Notes under the pieces: generated by a model | Seen by the model: the letters and a program-made list of their open reading frames with translations, nothing else | Database searches by the model: none | What the model was told of the DNA's origin: nothing | Program-made: the position numbers and the translations under genes | Shown here: positions 1-12,557 of the stretch, one piece after another | Layout of the letters: each line of letters opens with the position of its first letter | How positions within the stretch are numbered: position 1 is the stretch's first letter | Assembly (NCBI GenBank): GCA_029948255.1 | Contig: JALIZF010001864.1 | Location: 558,001 to 622,000, forward strand | Direction of reading: 5' to 3' | DNA: 64,000 nucleotides | From: Telmatactis stephensoni | Lineage: Eukaryota; Cnidaria; Anthozoa; Actiniaria; Isophelliidae

Positions 1-241
1 AAGATCGATGGTATGACAAAACTAACCAAAATGGAAATTTTAGATACAATTATCGTTTACGCGGCTAAATGGATACGATAGTTTGCAATGTTTTGTTTTG
101 AACTTGTATTTTTTACCACTTGATTACGAGTTGGAGTAGTTGGAGACTGGGCTAATTTGTAGCGCCGCAAACCACAGTAGTAAACAGTATCGTTGATGTT
201 TGTCATTCCGTGCGAAAACCATAGACCTGTTCTTGTCTAAA

Positions 242-3200
242 ATGGCTTTGACGCTAGCTGCTTGCATTATGGTTCTCTTTTACATACTCTCGTTCTCGTC
301 TGGAGATTATTCCCCCTGTTTTAAGCGACAGCTTAGGGCAATTCCTACTGATCACCTCATGAATAGGAAACAAAAACCTGTAGTCGTTGGACACCGAGGA
401 AACCCCATGAAGTACCAAGAAAACACTTTAGATGGCTTCAAAAGTCTTTTGAATACAAATGCTGATGGGTTTGAATTGGATGTCTACCTCACGAAAGACG
501 ATCAACTTGTGGTCTTCCATGATGACAATACAGAGGTAAAAGTTTTTTTGTACAAACGAGCGATAGAACATTTTTCGTACGACTGGATCGAAAAACGGAA
601 CGGTCGTGGTGGAACAGCGAGGTTAGACAGGAATTTTGTTCAAATATCTTTACGGCATGGCCGCAATGACATGGTCACGGTACGGCGCGGTCAGTTTCAC
701 GATCATACAAAAATTTACATTTGTTATGTTGGTCTTGCTTTATAGGAGACTTTTAGAACAAAATAGCGCTAAATTGGAATAGATGAGGAAGAAACGTTTT
801 CACAAAGAATTCCCATTTTAGCATTTTATTGCCACAGCAAAGAATCTTGAAAGGAATATTCCACTTGTGGCTAGATTACTAGACCCAAATGAGTAATTAT
901 GGTTTTGGGAAACTAATGATCTAATCCAATAACAGCTACTACAGCGTTCCTTTTTGTACGTTTGCCTGAAAGCCACACCAAATAATCAGATTTTGTAACT
1001 GGTAAAATACTAAACTGAAATAACACACATCCCTGTATTTCATGTATTCATGCAAACAAAACTGTCGCCAAGTTATAGCCCTAAATCAGTCACATTCATC
1101 AGCTTTTTGTCGAAGTGTTGTGTCCCTTTTTTCCTAAGTAGATAGTGTGAATTTTACAACGCATTTGTAGCTGAAGCGCGCTTTCAATCAGCTTCAAGCA
1201 TCCAAAACATGTTTCAATAGCCTCCAGCTGTGTATTTGGTATAAACCAAGCGACACTTCTTTTGACCCAACAGTTATTTTTTCCGCCCAATGAAAACCGT
1301 CGTCAATAGAAGTTCGTTCGGGTATCGGGCCAAGGTGTGCTTAATCTTCGGCTTTCATCTTTAAGGATTCAGCTTTCGATTCCCCGATTCGCCTTTTGCT
1401 TTGTTATTGATTATGAAAAAAATCTCTTGCACGCAAAATATCCCTCCAAGTCTTTTCCGTCAAATTGCACTTAATAATTTTTCAAGGTTTCTCAGTCATC
1501 CTTTCGCGTTTCAGATAATTTTCGTTTACTAATATTAAAACACAAAAAATTGCATAATTTTTGCAGCGTGTCGTGTTAGGTCTTTTTTTCCCCATCTTCA
1601 GAATCGTCAAGTGGTCTTACGGTTAGCTAGATCAAGAGAGCCCACAACCGCTTCGACGCGGTTTGCTGGTGATAACCATGGAAGATAACAGAACATACGG
1701 CGTAAAAGTACGGCAAATTTATTAGTTAGCGATTAACTGCGAACGAACTACACCTTAAATTAACAATGACAGCAATGGGAAAGTGTTTTATTTTGAACGA
1801 TCGTATAGGCCATCACCACGAAACTACTGATCAGTGCTCCGTCAAAGCCCTCTCTCGATCAGTCTTGCATCCACGAATATATTAAAAGTTCCACTGAGTT
1901 AAACATATATCATAAGGTAGTCGAACTTGAGATATAACAATTAAGTGAAAGTGAAAGTCGCTGCTTATATTAGACATCACTACTTAGAAGCCACTCTGAC
2001 ATTCTACTGACGATTCTCATTGAAGTCACAAATATTCCCAACTGTGTTTATTGCAAAGTACAAAACACCCAGGTGCAAAACATCCTGTTGTAAACCACAA
2101 TGCAATGCTATAATCAGATAATGTCTTTACATTTTGTAGGGAAAAACCGGAGTCAACAAGCTGGTTGGGGAATCGACCGCAGAAGAAATAACTCAACTAA
2201 ACGTTAAAAGCACGCTAAATTACGGTATGTATGTACAAATGAAATCTAGCAGGTGAACTACTTAGGTTGCGGCGTAGATAATAAATAAAAAATGAATAAA
2301 TAAATGGAAATCTGCAGTATTCCCTATAAAACGAGTGATTCCGATTTACACGACAACCATTATATGATACGGCACGTGGACCGATTACTTTGGGTACGGC
2401 ATCCCAAGCATCTCTCAAAATTTTTTGTTCGCACACGGTAATAATTTTGGGAGCCGTGTCAAAAAATGGGCCCGCGTGCCAAAACAATAGGGGTGCAGCG
2501 CCATAAAAAGGTTTTTGTGTAAATAAGTCTTTATTACTGACGTTTAGAGCCTTAGCGCTTCGTCATACAAGTCAGTCTACTCAAGCAAAGGGCCATGGCT
2601 TGAAAAGTCAGTGATGTAATTAAGTATTCTTTTTATACGGTGTATACGTATATAGAGAGTATACTTAAGGAGCAAGGATGGCACAGTTGGTAAGTGCGCG
2701 GCCTTCGGTGTAAGAGGTCCGAGTTCGATCGATTCCTAGTGAACTCGCATCTTTGTTTTGACTTCTTTCCCTTCAGTGTAGCTCTTACTAGCTTTAAATG
2801 GAGCACTGATGGAGAGAGGGGAGGTAAAGGGCGCACACTTCGAACGCTTTATATGAGCTCCTGGCTCGGGAGAATTGGGCAACCACTCCTGGAGCTTCGA
2901 AGTGAAATCAAACTGCCTTTGCCTTTGCCTTTGCCTTTTTTTTTTTCTTTTTCTTTTTTTTTTTTTTCTTTTTTTTTTTTTTCTTTTTTTCTTTTTGCCT
3001 AGTTGTGGTACAGATTTCCATTCATTCATTTATTCATCAGTTGTCATGTATTCATGTGGCGATGTACATTCGAATCTACTGCTTTCCCCTTTGCCCGTTG
3101 AATTGAAAAACCTTTGTATGCCATTATGTGCGTTTTTTATCGATTTTAATGTGGTAACTGGACGTCTATTATCTAATAGGTAGACAAACGATATCGACTT

Positions 3201-4666
3201 GCTTTTCGATTAGTTCTTGTCAAAAACCACATATGCGCGAGTCAAACTACCTTAACACAGTGAAACATGGAAAATCAAATATATTCATCTTAAATGCATT
3301 TATTGTTATTATTCATGCTAGGTGAAAATGTGTTTAACTACACTAAGCCTCGTCCAATTCCATTGCTTAAAGATGTACTTGAGGCTGTAAAAGAAAGCAA
3401 AAAACTGATCTATTTGGAGGTGATGAAAAAATAACAGTTATATCAGTAGCGGATCCAGGGGGGTCGAAGGGGTCCTCGGAACCCCCCCCCCCCCCCCCCC
3501 CCCCAAAGCCATTTTTGTCAAATATCGACCAACAATAGAGTATTATACACAGTTGGGTTTAAGAAACGGAACCCCTCTTTGAAAAAAACTGGATCCCCTA
3601 TTGTATTTTCCGGGGAAGATTGTTAGTTTCTGTGTTCTTCTGTCCTGCTGAAATGATTCCCCATAACTCCCCCTCGCATTCCCTCCCACATAATATATAG
3701 CTACCTAGATCGACTTCGCTTATGCTAAAGGCTCTTAGAACATGTTAGTACTCGTGTGAGATTATGTAGATTGTCCTCTAAGTAAGTCACTGCACAGAAA
3801 ACCATCGAGATCTGTGTCGGTTTTTTTTTTTTTTGGGGGGGGGGGGGGGGGAGGGCACAGCCGCTTTAAATGTCTAGGTTTCTTTCAACTGCAAAGAACA
3901 CAGCAGATTTTAATAAAGACTTGTTAATCGATTTATTTTCAATGCTTTTCTCCAGATCAAACCATCCAGATTACGCAGCTTCAAAGAGAGCATAAAAGCA
4001 GGAAGAGCAGTAGCCAATATGGTGACGGAGATGGGGCTCGAAAAGCGTGTTCTCATCAACTCTGTTGATCCCCTAAAGACATTAGCGGCTTACCAAGAAA
4101 ATCCCAACATTCCCACAGGATTTTTCTATCATTGCATTTACTGGAGTCCAGCGGTCTACAAAGTGTTATATTCCACAGTTTTGAAGATTCCAGGAATTAA
4201 ACAATGTGTCGAGAAAGCACCAAACGGAACGGAATTCATTAAAGTTATGTTCAAATATGGTGACATCTTGAAGGCTATCAACGCATCCTTCGTGGATATA
4301 GACTACAGAATATATGACAATCAAGCCTTCTCTACAAACACCTTCCAATCCCTTCGTAATTATTATAGTTCCAATATAAGTGCAGGAGCCTTTACGCTAT
4401 ATGATATGAAAATGAGTGAAAAAGAGCTCGCTTTCCAAGACGTCTTGCTTGACAAGCTGATAAAACAGGGTGTGGACCGGCTAATAACCGATGATGTTGA
4501 TCGCATGCTTAAAACTCTAAATCGTCTCCCCACCCCTCAAAGTCCAAAGCCAGCTACTTCATCATCAAATATAGAGAAGCCATGTCTTGTTGGTTGGTTT
4601 GTTCTCGTGGTGTTATTATTGTTGTCATGCGGGTATCAAGAGTTATTAGAGGTGCAAGGTTTTTAA
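242..4666 (+). CDS. Glycerophosphodiester phosphodiesterase family protein, 4 exons
   Basis: Exons 242-535, 2140-2224, 3322-3419 and 3956-4666 join in phase (0,1,0) with GT-AG introns into about 395 aa ending at TAA 4664-4666. The family hydrolyses glycerophosphodiesters to glycerol-3-phosphate and an alcohol. Exon 1 carries the GDPD core: HRG (His51, Arg52), ENT (Glu60), ELDV (Glu78, Asp80) and FHDD (His93). The exon 3/4 junction restores LEIKPS, matching the family's conserved E-x-K. Residues 2-18 form a hydrophobic N-terminal anchor or signal. A hydrophobic run near the C terminus (LVGWFVLVVLLLL) looks like a second membrane segment. The start chosen is the first in-frame ATG (242); the open frame extends back to 200 but has no ATG there. 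The subfamily is uncertain, so no symbol is given. Exon 4 may also use a further 3' exon (see 5272-5399). Confidence 0.85.
536..2139 (+). other. GDPD intron 1
   Basis: A 1.6-kb intron bounded by GTAAAA and TTTGTAG. I see no second gene or clear transposon; the minus-strand open frame at 1099-1290 has no recognisable content. Confidence 0.6.
2669..2830 (+). repeat. tRNA-derived SINE, copy 1 (in GDPD intron 2)
   Basis: The head resembles a tRNA gene: an A-box-like TGGCACAGTTGG at about 2679 and a B-box-like GTTCGATC at about 2723. The body is shared with a second copy on the opposite strand at 41862-42032, including GGAGCAAGGATGGCA, the GCGCGGCCTTCGGTG block, and a tail ending in GAGCACTGATGGAGAGA. 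Two dispersed copies with a pol III promoter-like head fit a SINE and not a functional tRNA. Confidence 0.7.
2915..2998 (+). repeat. Pyrimidine-rich microsatellite
   Basis: CTTTGC repeats run into a T/C tract shortly after the SINE body. The lysine/arginine-rich and Phe-rich open frames across it are artefacts of the tract. Confidence 0.9.
3446..3600. mobile_element. MITE with GCGGATCCAGG-type ends (in GDPD intron 3)
   Basis: The left end GCGGATCCAGGGG and right end CTGGATCCCC form degenerate inverted termini around a 155-bp segment with a poly-C tract at about 3480-3504. The termini match the better-preserved element at 33653-33772. Confidence 0.5.
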
Positions 4667-5271
4667 AGTTACCAATGTGTTATGGGTGCTTCAGAAACAA
4701 ATGATTGATTGAAGATAAGTCCAAGTATTGTATTGTCCAGGAGAGAGCGGGAGTACCCGGAGGGTGTGGGGTGTGACGGTATAGGTAGAGGGGTGGGAGA
4801 ATGAAATTAAAGGAGTTCTCCACAATTACCTGTTCTATGTTAGCATTTTCACCACCTGAAGCATTACTCAGAACTCAGTTTGAGCTGGATAAACTTTCGT
4901 TATGATATGAAATATAACCGAAAAACAATGGGGGCTTGAGGTCGCTTGCTAATGAATACTAGGTGGCATTATAAAATGATCATCAAAACCCTCTTTCTCG
5001 TATTTAAAGGTTGTAGGTTTTTATAGATAGTAGCAAAGGGGTAAAATTAGAGATAAAATTAGAGATAAACGTTTCGTCCTCATCTATTAGAGTACAGATG
5101 CACGGAAAAGTGAAGTCTGCTGGAATCAATTAATTAATAATTCAGTGACAAGCGCAAATAAGCAAAACTGAGAAATTCGATGGATTCTCATTTCTAAAAA
5201 GGTAGCCCCAAAGACGGTGATTACAAAATACTCACCCTACTTGTTGTTTCAAAATTTTTTTCCTCATATAG
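4667..5271. other. GDPD 3' flank / probable 3' UTR
   Basis: No convincing coding sequence. Candidate AATAAA poly(A) signals follow at 5539-5544 and 5563-5568, so this may all be 3' UTR, or an intron if the Cys-rich exon at 5272 belongs to this gene. Confidence 0.4.
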
Positions 5272-5399
5272 ATCTCATTCAAGTGCTTAACGATCTGCCT
5301 TGTATGGGGTCATGCATAAAAGAAAACGAAGTCAAGAGTACTGATAGGTGTACTGGGCCGAGAACCTGCATGGACGGTTACCGATGCTGTAACTACTAG
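5272..5399 (+). CDS. Possible cysteine-rich terminal exon
   Basis: A strong acceptor (long T tract, CATATAG) precedes an open stretch of about 42 codons ending in TAG. It encodes a compact peptide with six cysteines spaced C-x3-C-x11-C-x5-C-x5-CC and ending CCNY. It must be entered in phase 1. No signal-peptide exon is visible just upstream. One option is an alternative last exon of the GDPD gene, joined through the weak phase-1 donor CAAG/GTTTTT just before its stop. The other is the final exon of a separate small secreted protein. Family not recognised. Confidence 0.35.
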
Positions 5400-5906
5400 G
5401 AATAACCAAAATAAGTGTGACACGTTTTATCGAGTATAGTTAAGAGTACACTAGGTATTAAAGACATTTTAAATATAATCAGTTTGTGGTATTGATCAGT
5501 AGTCATGGGATTCCTGTGTAGCTGATGTTAATTATGTTAATAAATTAAAAGTTATTAAGAGAAATAAAAGTTGTTCTGAGTTTAACTATTAAACAAACTT
5601 TTGGATTTTGTGATGTTATTGCAGTTTAAAGATGCAAAAAATAAAGGGAGTTTATAACTGCTCATCCCGAGTAATTAGTTTATATTCTTCATTGACATGC
5701 AAGTTGAACGATATACACCCATGCATATATTTTAATCATTGAAAGGTTGTCGGTGTCGGACGGAAGTCTCATGCCTACACATTAAGACCATAAAGGAGTA
5801 TGGGTAGAAATGTCAATATGTGAATATCAACACAATGAGGTTGCTTTGACCCCCAAAAATCGAAACTGAACAGTGTTTACTGATTACATCCACTTATATG
5901 GTGATA

Positions 5907-6350
<444 letters not shown>

Positions 6351-7609
6351 TACACTCCCTTTCGGTATAACATTTTTGCAATAGGTATACAGAATATCTG
6401 CTACTATCCAATGCCAGTCATAGTATAACAGGCGACGTGGTAATATGATTATAGAAGTGTCCTTTGTAGAACTATATTATTAATTTGCACGAGTGTGTTT
6501 TTCAAAGATTATCAAAATTGCACGAGCCCGTCAGTAGGGCGAAATTATAAAAACGTAAATTGTTATAAATTATAAAAACGTAAATTTTTAGACCGCTTTC
6601 TTCGGGTTGACTTTTTTGTCGTCAAGCATCTCCATTGTCCAGTTTTTTCTGAACTTGTGAATTCCGATATGCCACATTTGATTGCCTTTTGTAAACCTTC
6701 CGAGTAGCTCCGAGTATGATAATTTTAAATAGTAATTTCAGTGGCTTACATTAAAATAACAAAGGATGAGTGCAACGAACGGAATCGGAATTCACAAGTT
6801 ATTTAACCAATCAGAAAGCGTTTAGAAAACACCACACGGAATATTGATTTTGATTGGTCGAAAAACAATGGTTTGATCACGTGTATCATGTACTTATTTC
6901 TATGCGAGAGAGTTCGACTTCACAAAGCAGCATATCTAATGGTAAGTAGAACTCTGAGATTTTTATTAATTTATTAGGGTTTTTTTCTGAACTCTTCTTG
7001 TTTATGTAAAGAGACAGTGAGGGTATTCTTGCACAAGTAAATGTTTTGTGTTTTTGTATCAAGAAAGTTTTTTCAAAGCGAGAAAAGAGTGTTTTCAAAA
7101 TGCAGCTGTCTCGGTCTTCTACCGTCCCATGTGCTTTTGAGTCGTTACTGAATATTACTCGTTTTCTAAAAGTTCGAGCGTTGAGAGTACAAATTTGCGT
7201 TTCTTTAGCTACTAGAAACTTTTTATTACCTCCAAACCTCTCTTACAGTATAATTCAAAGACTTCGATTACGGCTCTCGTAGAATTTCGCTATATAACCG
7301 CATATCAACTATCTAGCAAATATAGTTTGAATAGGGGTTTTAAGTCTTTTCTTTTGGAATCCATCTAAGATCAAATTTACTGCCTTTGTTTTTTACTGAG
7401 AAATTGTGCAATTGTGAGTTGGAAAACCACGAGCGCACAATATAAACAAATCAATTTTCTCTGTCATTAGTAGCCGCACAGTATTGGAATATTTGCTATT
7501 TCATTTGATGCAAGAATGGGGGTGTTTTTGTACACGTACTAGTTCTCTATCATTGCCTGCTCAATGCTACGAAATCCTTATGCAATGTCAGCAAAGTTAA
7601 AAAAATTAA
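6351..7609. other. Unassigned intergenic
   Basis: AT-rich sequence with a local direct repeat (ATTATAAAAACGTAAATT twice, about 6544-6588). No gene or element recognised. Confidence 0.4.
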
Positions 7610-7809
7610 CAAGAGACCAAGCGAAACTCGATATTCATGTTCTCGGCGGCTAAGACGACTATTTTTAGTAATTTCGCCATCGCGCGCGCAAGGCTCCTAG
7701 ACAATCAAATTAATTCTACTGTTTGAGAACCTTGCGCGCGCGATAGCAAGGTTACTAAAAATAGCCTTAGTCGCCGCGAACATTGCACAGACTGAGTTTC
7801 GGTCTCTTA
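7610..7809. mobile_element. 200-bp MITE with about 85-bp inverted repeats
   Basis: The left arm runs from AAGAGACCAAGCGAAACT through CGGCTAAGACGACTATT to CGCGCGCGCAAGG. The right arm is its imperfect complement, ending in AGTTTCGGTCTCTT. The two arms enclose about 30 bp. Confidence 0.8.
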
Positions 7810-9580
7810 GTATTATGGTCTCTTCAAAATAATGATTTTTTGTTTTAATCAACTATTGATCAATTAATCGTTTTTCCATCTTTTTTCTAGCTGCTGCACC
7901 TACAGATGAAGACCACAGGGTTTAGTATGACAACAGACCTCGAGTAAACCAAATTCTAGGATATTTTTTTCATTTAGCCTCTAATTGGCTGTATTTGTTA
8001 AATTCCTTGAGGTTCTGATTGTTTTGTGTGTGTGTGCACGTGTGTGTGTGTAGAAGCAACTCGCAACATAATTCCTGTTCACTGATAGGAATTATAGAAT
8101 ATACTCAGAAATGGATTCTTTTTACTTGTGATGAATCAAATTGTCATCATCGCTTTTGTTGAGTGTTGTTATATGTTCATATTTGTATAAGCGTTGTTTT
8201 GTGCCTGCGAAATCAGACGCCCCTCATGGCCTGCACTCGTCTGTTTGCTTGCAAATATGGCGTGTCATGTTCGGCGCCTGTTGGCTGTAGGCTGTGTTGG
8301 AGGTGTTTTGTAAACCCGTCTGTGTATGTTGCTGCTGATGCATTGTTTTCATTCTCATTTTGGCCTGTAGTCACAAGAGCAAGGGTCCATTTCATCTAGT
8401 ACCCCAAAACGTATGGGAATTTCACTTAGCATTAGTTAGGACTAGGAGGGATCCATAGTTCATACATATGGACCAAGCGAGTTGCATTAGAGCAAGCTAC
8501 CACATGTAAACTAGGTCGGATCTATTAGCTTTTGGATCGGCATTTCGGGCCGGATGCAATTGACCTGCTTAGGTTAGCTTTCAATAAATGCTTAGGTCTA
8601 CGAGAAGACAACTCTGGATCACCGATGGAGCCATTGGACCTGATCGACCATATGCTCTCAAATTGAGAGACCTCCTTTGTAGTCTGAGTCTGTGTCATGA
8701 TTTTAAGATGTAGAGTTCTACCATTATAGATGCTAACTGGCCGGTTTACATACAACGCGTGTAGGGCGCTTAGATTTCTGGCGACATAGGTCTTAAGGTT
8801 AGCGCTGGTCAGGCTGCAACGTCGGTCGATACGCACAACTACTTTCACGTTTTGTATTTACCCCACTTTCCCACCCCCCCCCCCCCCCCCTTCCGACCTC
8901 CCCTACCCCAATCCTCCCTCACCGCCCACCATTGTTGTGCGTGCCGACGGTAATGGTAGTACTCTAGATTAGCTCCACCCAAATTTAGTGTTGATCAGAT
9001 TTGTTTTGGCCCGGCCTAACCCAACGTAAATGACATGGTTTGTCACAAATAGTGATACCATGGCATTTGCACCTTAATTCTGTTTCAGCCAAGTCTACCA
9101 AGAACAACCAAACTGGGTTGCGACGACGAGTGTTCAAGTACCATAGCTTTTTCATTTATAGTGGTAGCTTTAGATAAGGAACTAGGGATTAAAATTTCGG
9201 CTGATTGGCAGTAGTTATAAGATTAATTACAACATGACAAAAGATGAGGTCTTGCACTTGACTTTTGTCATTATTTTTTTGAGTGGATGGCAGAACATGC
9301 GCTGTGATCCCAACTCCTTTCGTTCGACTAACGACTTACAACACACATTTCCCTTCACTTTTTAATCAAATTTTTTTCCTTCGTTTTTTCTACTTTTTTT
9401 CTTTTAAGTTTTTTGGGTTTTTTGTTTGTTTGTTTTTGTTTGTTTGTTTGTTTTTTTTGTCTAGGATAGGTCTAGGACTAGGATTAGGTATGTGTTTCCG
9501 GCACTGGTCCAGTCGGGGACCATCAACGACTTCCACTGGCTTAACTAGCAACTTTTGCCGCATTTTTCAGACAAATTGGA
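7810..9580. other. Unassigned intergenic
   Basis: Contains a TG-rich run (about 8022-8052), a poly-C tract (about 8873-8890) and a T-rich tract (9366-9460). The open frames at 8163-8399 (+) and 8525-8848 (-) match nothing I recognise. Confidence 0.4.
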
Positions 9581-9584
9581 TTTC

Positions 9585-9757
9585 TCATTTAAAGACGAAT
9601 TGGATTTCTTCTGATTAGTAGGATTTCTTAATTTAAACGATGAGTTGGATTTTTTCTGACGGGTTGGACTCCTTCAATTGATGAGTTGGATTTCTTTTAA
9701 ACGATGAGTTGGATTTCTTTAAAAGATGAGTTGGATTTCTTCAGACGAGTTGGTTTA
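9585..9757 (+). repeat. Degenerate tandem repeat, unit about 20 bp
   Basis: At least six spaced variants of GATGAGTTGGATTTCTT, with a loosely kept spacer. Boundaries approximate. Confidence 0.75.
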
Positions 9758-10085
9758 CAATACATTTACCTGCTATATTATAATGGTTCCAAGGACTTCA
9801 TCATCCGCCCAAAACCGTGGGTCTGAACTATGGCTATATCACATCGACTACATTTCAAGGAGTCCACAGCCTCGAGATCCTCACTTCACGAAACCATGGG
9901 CCTTTATTACATATATTACCCGAATTACAATGATTCCACGATTTCATCACAAAAACAATGGGCGGGGCTATTTTTCAATCATGACTACTTTTTATCAATC
10001 TGTATGGGCAACATTGATACATTGATTTAACATTATATATAGATATGTTAAATTGTTTATAGATATGTTAAATTGAATGTGTTTG

Positions 10086-10410
10086 CGGCAATGTGTGTGA
10101 GTGAGCGTGCTCCATAGATTTTTATTGTACATTATCATTATTGCAAATTATGACTTGTAATTTTTCGCAATAATGATACCTTTATTGTACACATGTGAAT
10201 CCGGCAATGTGTGTGAGTGAGTGTGCACAATAGATATTTACTGTACATTATTGTGTATTATTGTAAATTATGACTTGTAATTATTTACAATGACTATAAC
10301 TTTAATATGTACACGTGTGTTTTCGGCAATGTGTATGAGCGAGTGTGAACCATAGATGTATAATCAGTACGTTATGAGTAAACACTGTAAATATGACTTG
10401 TAATTATTCA
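10086..10410 (+). repeat. Three-copy tandem repeat, unit about 116-122 bp
   Basis: The units start at CGGCAATGTGTGTGAG (10086), the same (10202) and CGGCAATGTGTATGAG (10324). Each continues with CATAGAT, TATTGTACATTAT and ATGACTTGTAATT blocks. The units are clearly diverged. Confidence 0.8.
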
Positions 10411-10939
10411 AAATTATATTTCTGTATTAAACTGGGGAAATGTATCCTTTCCATGGGAGTAAGCGTTGACAGCCACTTTACCCCAATTTAATGATTTAAT
10501 ACCATGCGCGCGTTTGGGTTGTTAATAATTCTAATAATTAACAATCCTTTGTTTTATTGCATTTTTCAAAACTATCAACTGTAAACATCTCATCTAAAAG
10601 TTAACGAAAAAATACATATCAGGGTTGCCAATGAAAAGACGGAGGAATTCTGACTTTTTTCAAGGGCAGGAAATCGTCAGGGATTTTTTTTTTCAGGCGG
10701 GGAAACAAAATGTCGGGGATATTTTGGGTTGGGTTAGGTGTTAGTTGGTCTCGTAAACGTTTATTTTTGCCAGTTTATTCATTGTGGGAAATTGATTTTG
10801 TTTCATTTGTTTTTTGGGGAATTACAGCATTGATATACAGTATGTAATGCATTCATTGACGTTATTCATCGTATTTATTCATTATATATTCTATTCTATT
10901 GATACATTTGTTAAAATTGGTCGACTGTTATAGTACTAA

Positions 10940-12557
10940 CAATATATAGAGTTCGAAAACTGAAGCCATGAAACAAAACTGAGAAAATCAAATATTCTAT
11001 CTTTCTTTCTAGAAACGGTTTGTTTTGGACCAGTCAGAAATGTTTCATAGGTTCAGTATATTTGAACTCTACATCTCTTCCAGCTTATACTAATTTTTCC
11101 TTCACTATTTTTCAGTAATTTTCGACCTTTAACTAACACGTTTTGTTCTTCAGGTTTTACTTACGATTTCCCTTTTTGTCTTTCAGGTGTTTGCAACATT
11201 GCTCTCCATTTTCCTTTCCTTTTTGATTCTTCCCTCGTCGTACTTTTCTTATTTGATTTACTAATAATAACCCATAGAGTCCATAAACTCAGTCCATGAA
11301 ACAAAACCTGCAAAGTTTCCAACCCATTTTTCTCGTGTGGCTATATCTATATCTTGTGTGGCTATGTGGCGATTCCTATATTACCCAGTAAATTTTCATG
11401 TATTCAGTATATGAACTCTACATCTCTTTTAGCTTTTACTAACGTATTTTCTTTGTATCTTTCAGTTGTTTTCAACGTTTTTACTAACTCGTTCTCCTTT
11501 TCAGGTTATATGTTGCTCCCGATCAGGATTTTTTTTTCTCATTTCAGATGTTTGCAACGTTGCTCTTTCTTCCTTTCACTGTTAATTCATTCATTTCTAT
11601 TGAATTTTCGTACTTCATGAACTACTAACCTCATAGAGTCCAAAAACTCAATCCATGAAACATAGAATTGATCGGAACGTTGCACTTCGATCGCTAGAAA
11701 GACATGATTCCTACGTACCTAGTATTGTTTTGTGGGTTTAGTATTTGAATTCTACATTTCTTCCAGGTTACACTAAAATTTCTTTCTAGTGTTTATTTTT
11801 CAGTTGTTTTCAAAGTTGTCTTAACGTCAAAGAGGTTCTTCCAGTATAGTGTCTGATCTTGGATCACGTGTTGGTTACATCGTATCTTTTGTTTTTCTGT
11901 GGAATTCTCAATTCTTTCTGACAAATGTTTTGTTTTTATCATTTCAGACTAGAACAAGAAGTTCCGACGGCCAGGGAAAAACAGCGTTGGATTTTGTATT
12001 ATTTTTGTTTCATTTCTTTTTCCAGTCTTTCTTCTGACTATTACTACTTTTGTTCTCTTGTCTTAAATTCACTGTAATTTCGAAATTAAAAAGAAAATAA
12101 ATAAAACAAAATATAATATAAAGTACACTATAAAAATATAAAAAAGTAAAGTAAAATAAAGTAATGAAAATTAGGCAAATGTATTAACTTTTAATAAAAT
12201 TTCTGAAAATCTTTCTTTTCTTTTTCCTTTTTCTTTCTCTATTTTGTTTTTGATTTTGCCATCCTTTCAGATGTCTGCAGCGACACGAGAAATTCCTGCT
12301 CGATCGATTTGGCACTATTGGCAGCTGTTAACAGTGATTTTTAGATGAGGCCATGTACACATACAGGTAGTTCATTGTCCTACCGTTGTATCTATCAACT
12401 TAAATGTCATTTCTCGAGTTGTTGTGTCTAATTACGGATTTTTTCTCTGTTTCAGATGTTTGCAACGACACGAAAAATTCAAGTCCAATCGTGTTTGTCG
12501 ACATTCACCTACACCTTCTTTGGCTTCTGACATAATTTTGCTGAAGGATTTACGCAG
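10940..12557 (+). repeat. Degenerate long tandem array with exon-like cassettes
   Basis: Units of about 330-360 bp start near TATAGAGTTCGAAAACTG (10946), CATAGAGTCCATAAACTC (11273) and CATAGAGTCCAAAAACTC (11632). They share the block GAACTCTACATCTCTT and a T-rich tract ending TTTCAG before RTGTTTGCAACRTTG (about 11188 and 11549). Two later units, 12271-12366 and 12456-12557, begin TTTCAG/ATGTYTGCARCGACACG and end CAG/GTAGYTC, so both have acceptor- and donor-like ends. None is open as protein in all of its length. They could be non-coding RNA exons or decayed repeats. Confidence 0.45.

Noticed and set aside
2694..3183. Overlapping frames rich in Phe/Leu (+) or Lys/Arg (-)
   Set aside because: They arise from a SINE and a pyrimidine tract inside a GDPD intron.
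8525..8848. 107-codon frame on the minus strand
   Set aside because: No domain, no splice context, composition not protein-like. A retroelement scrap cannot be excluded.
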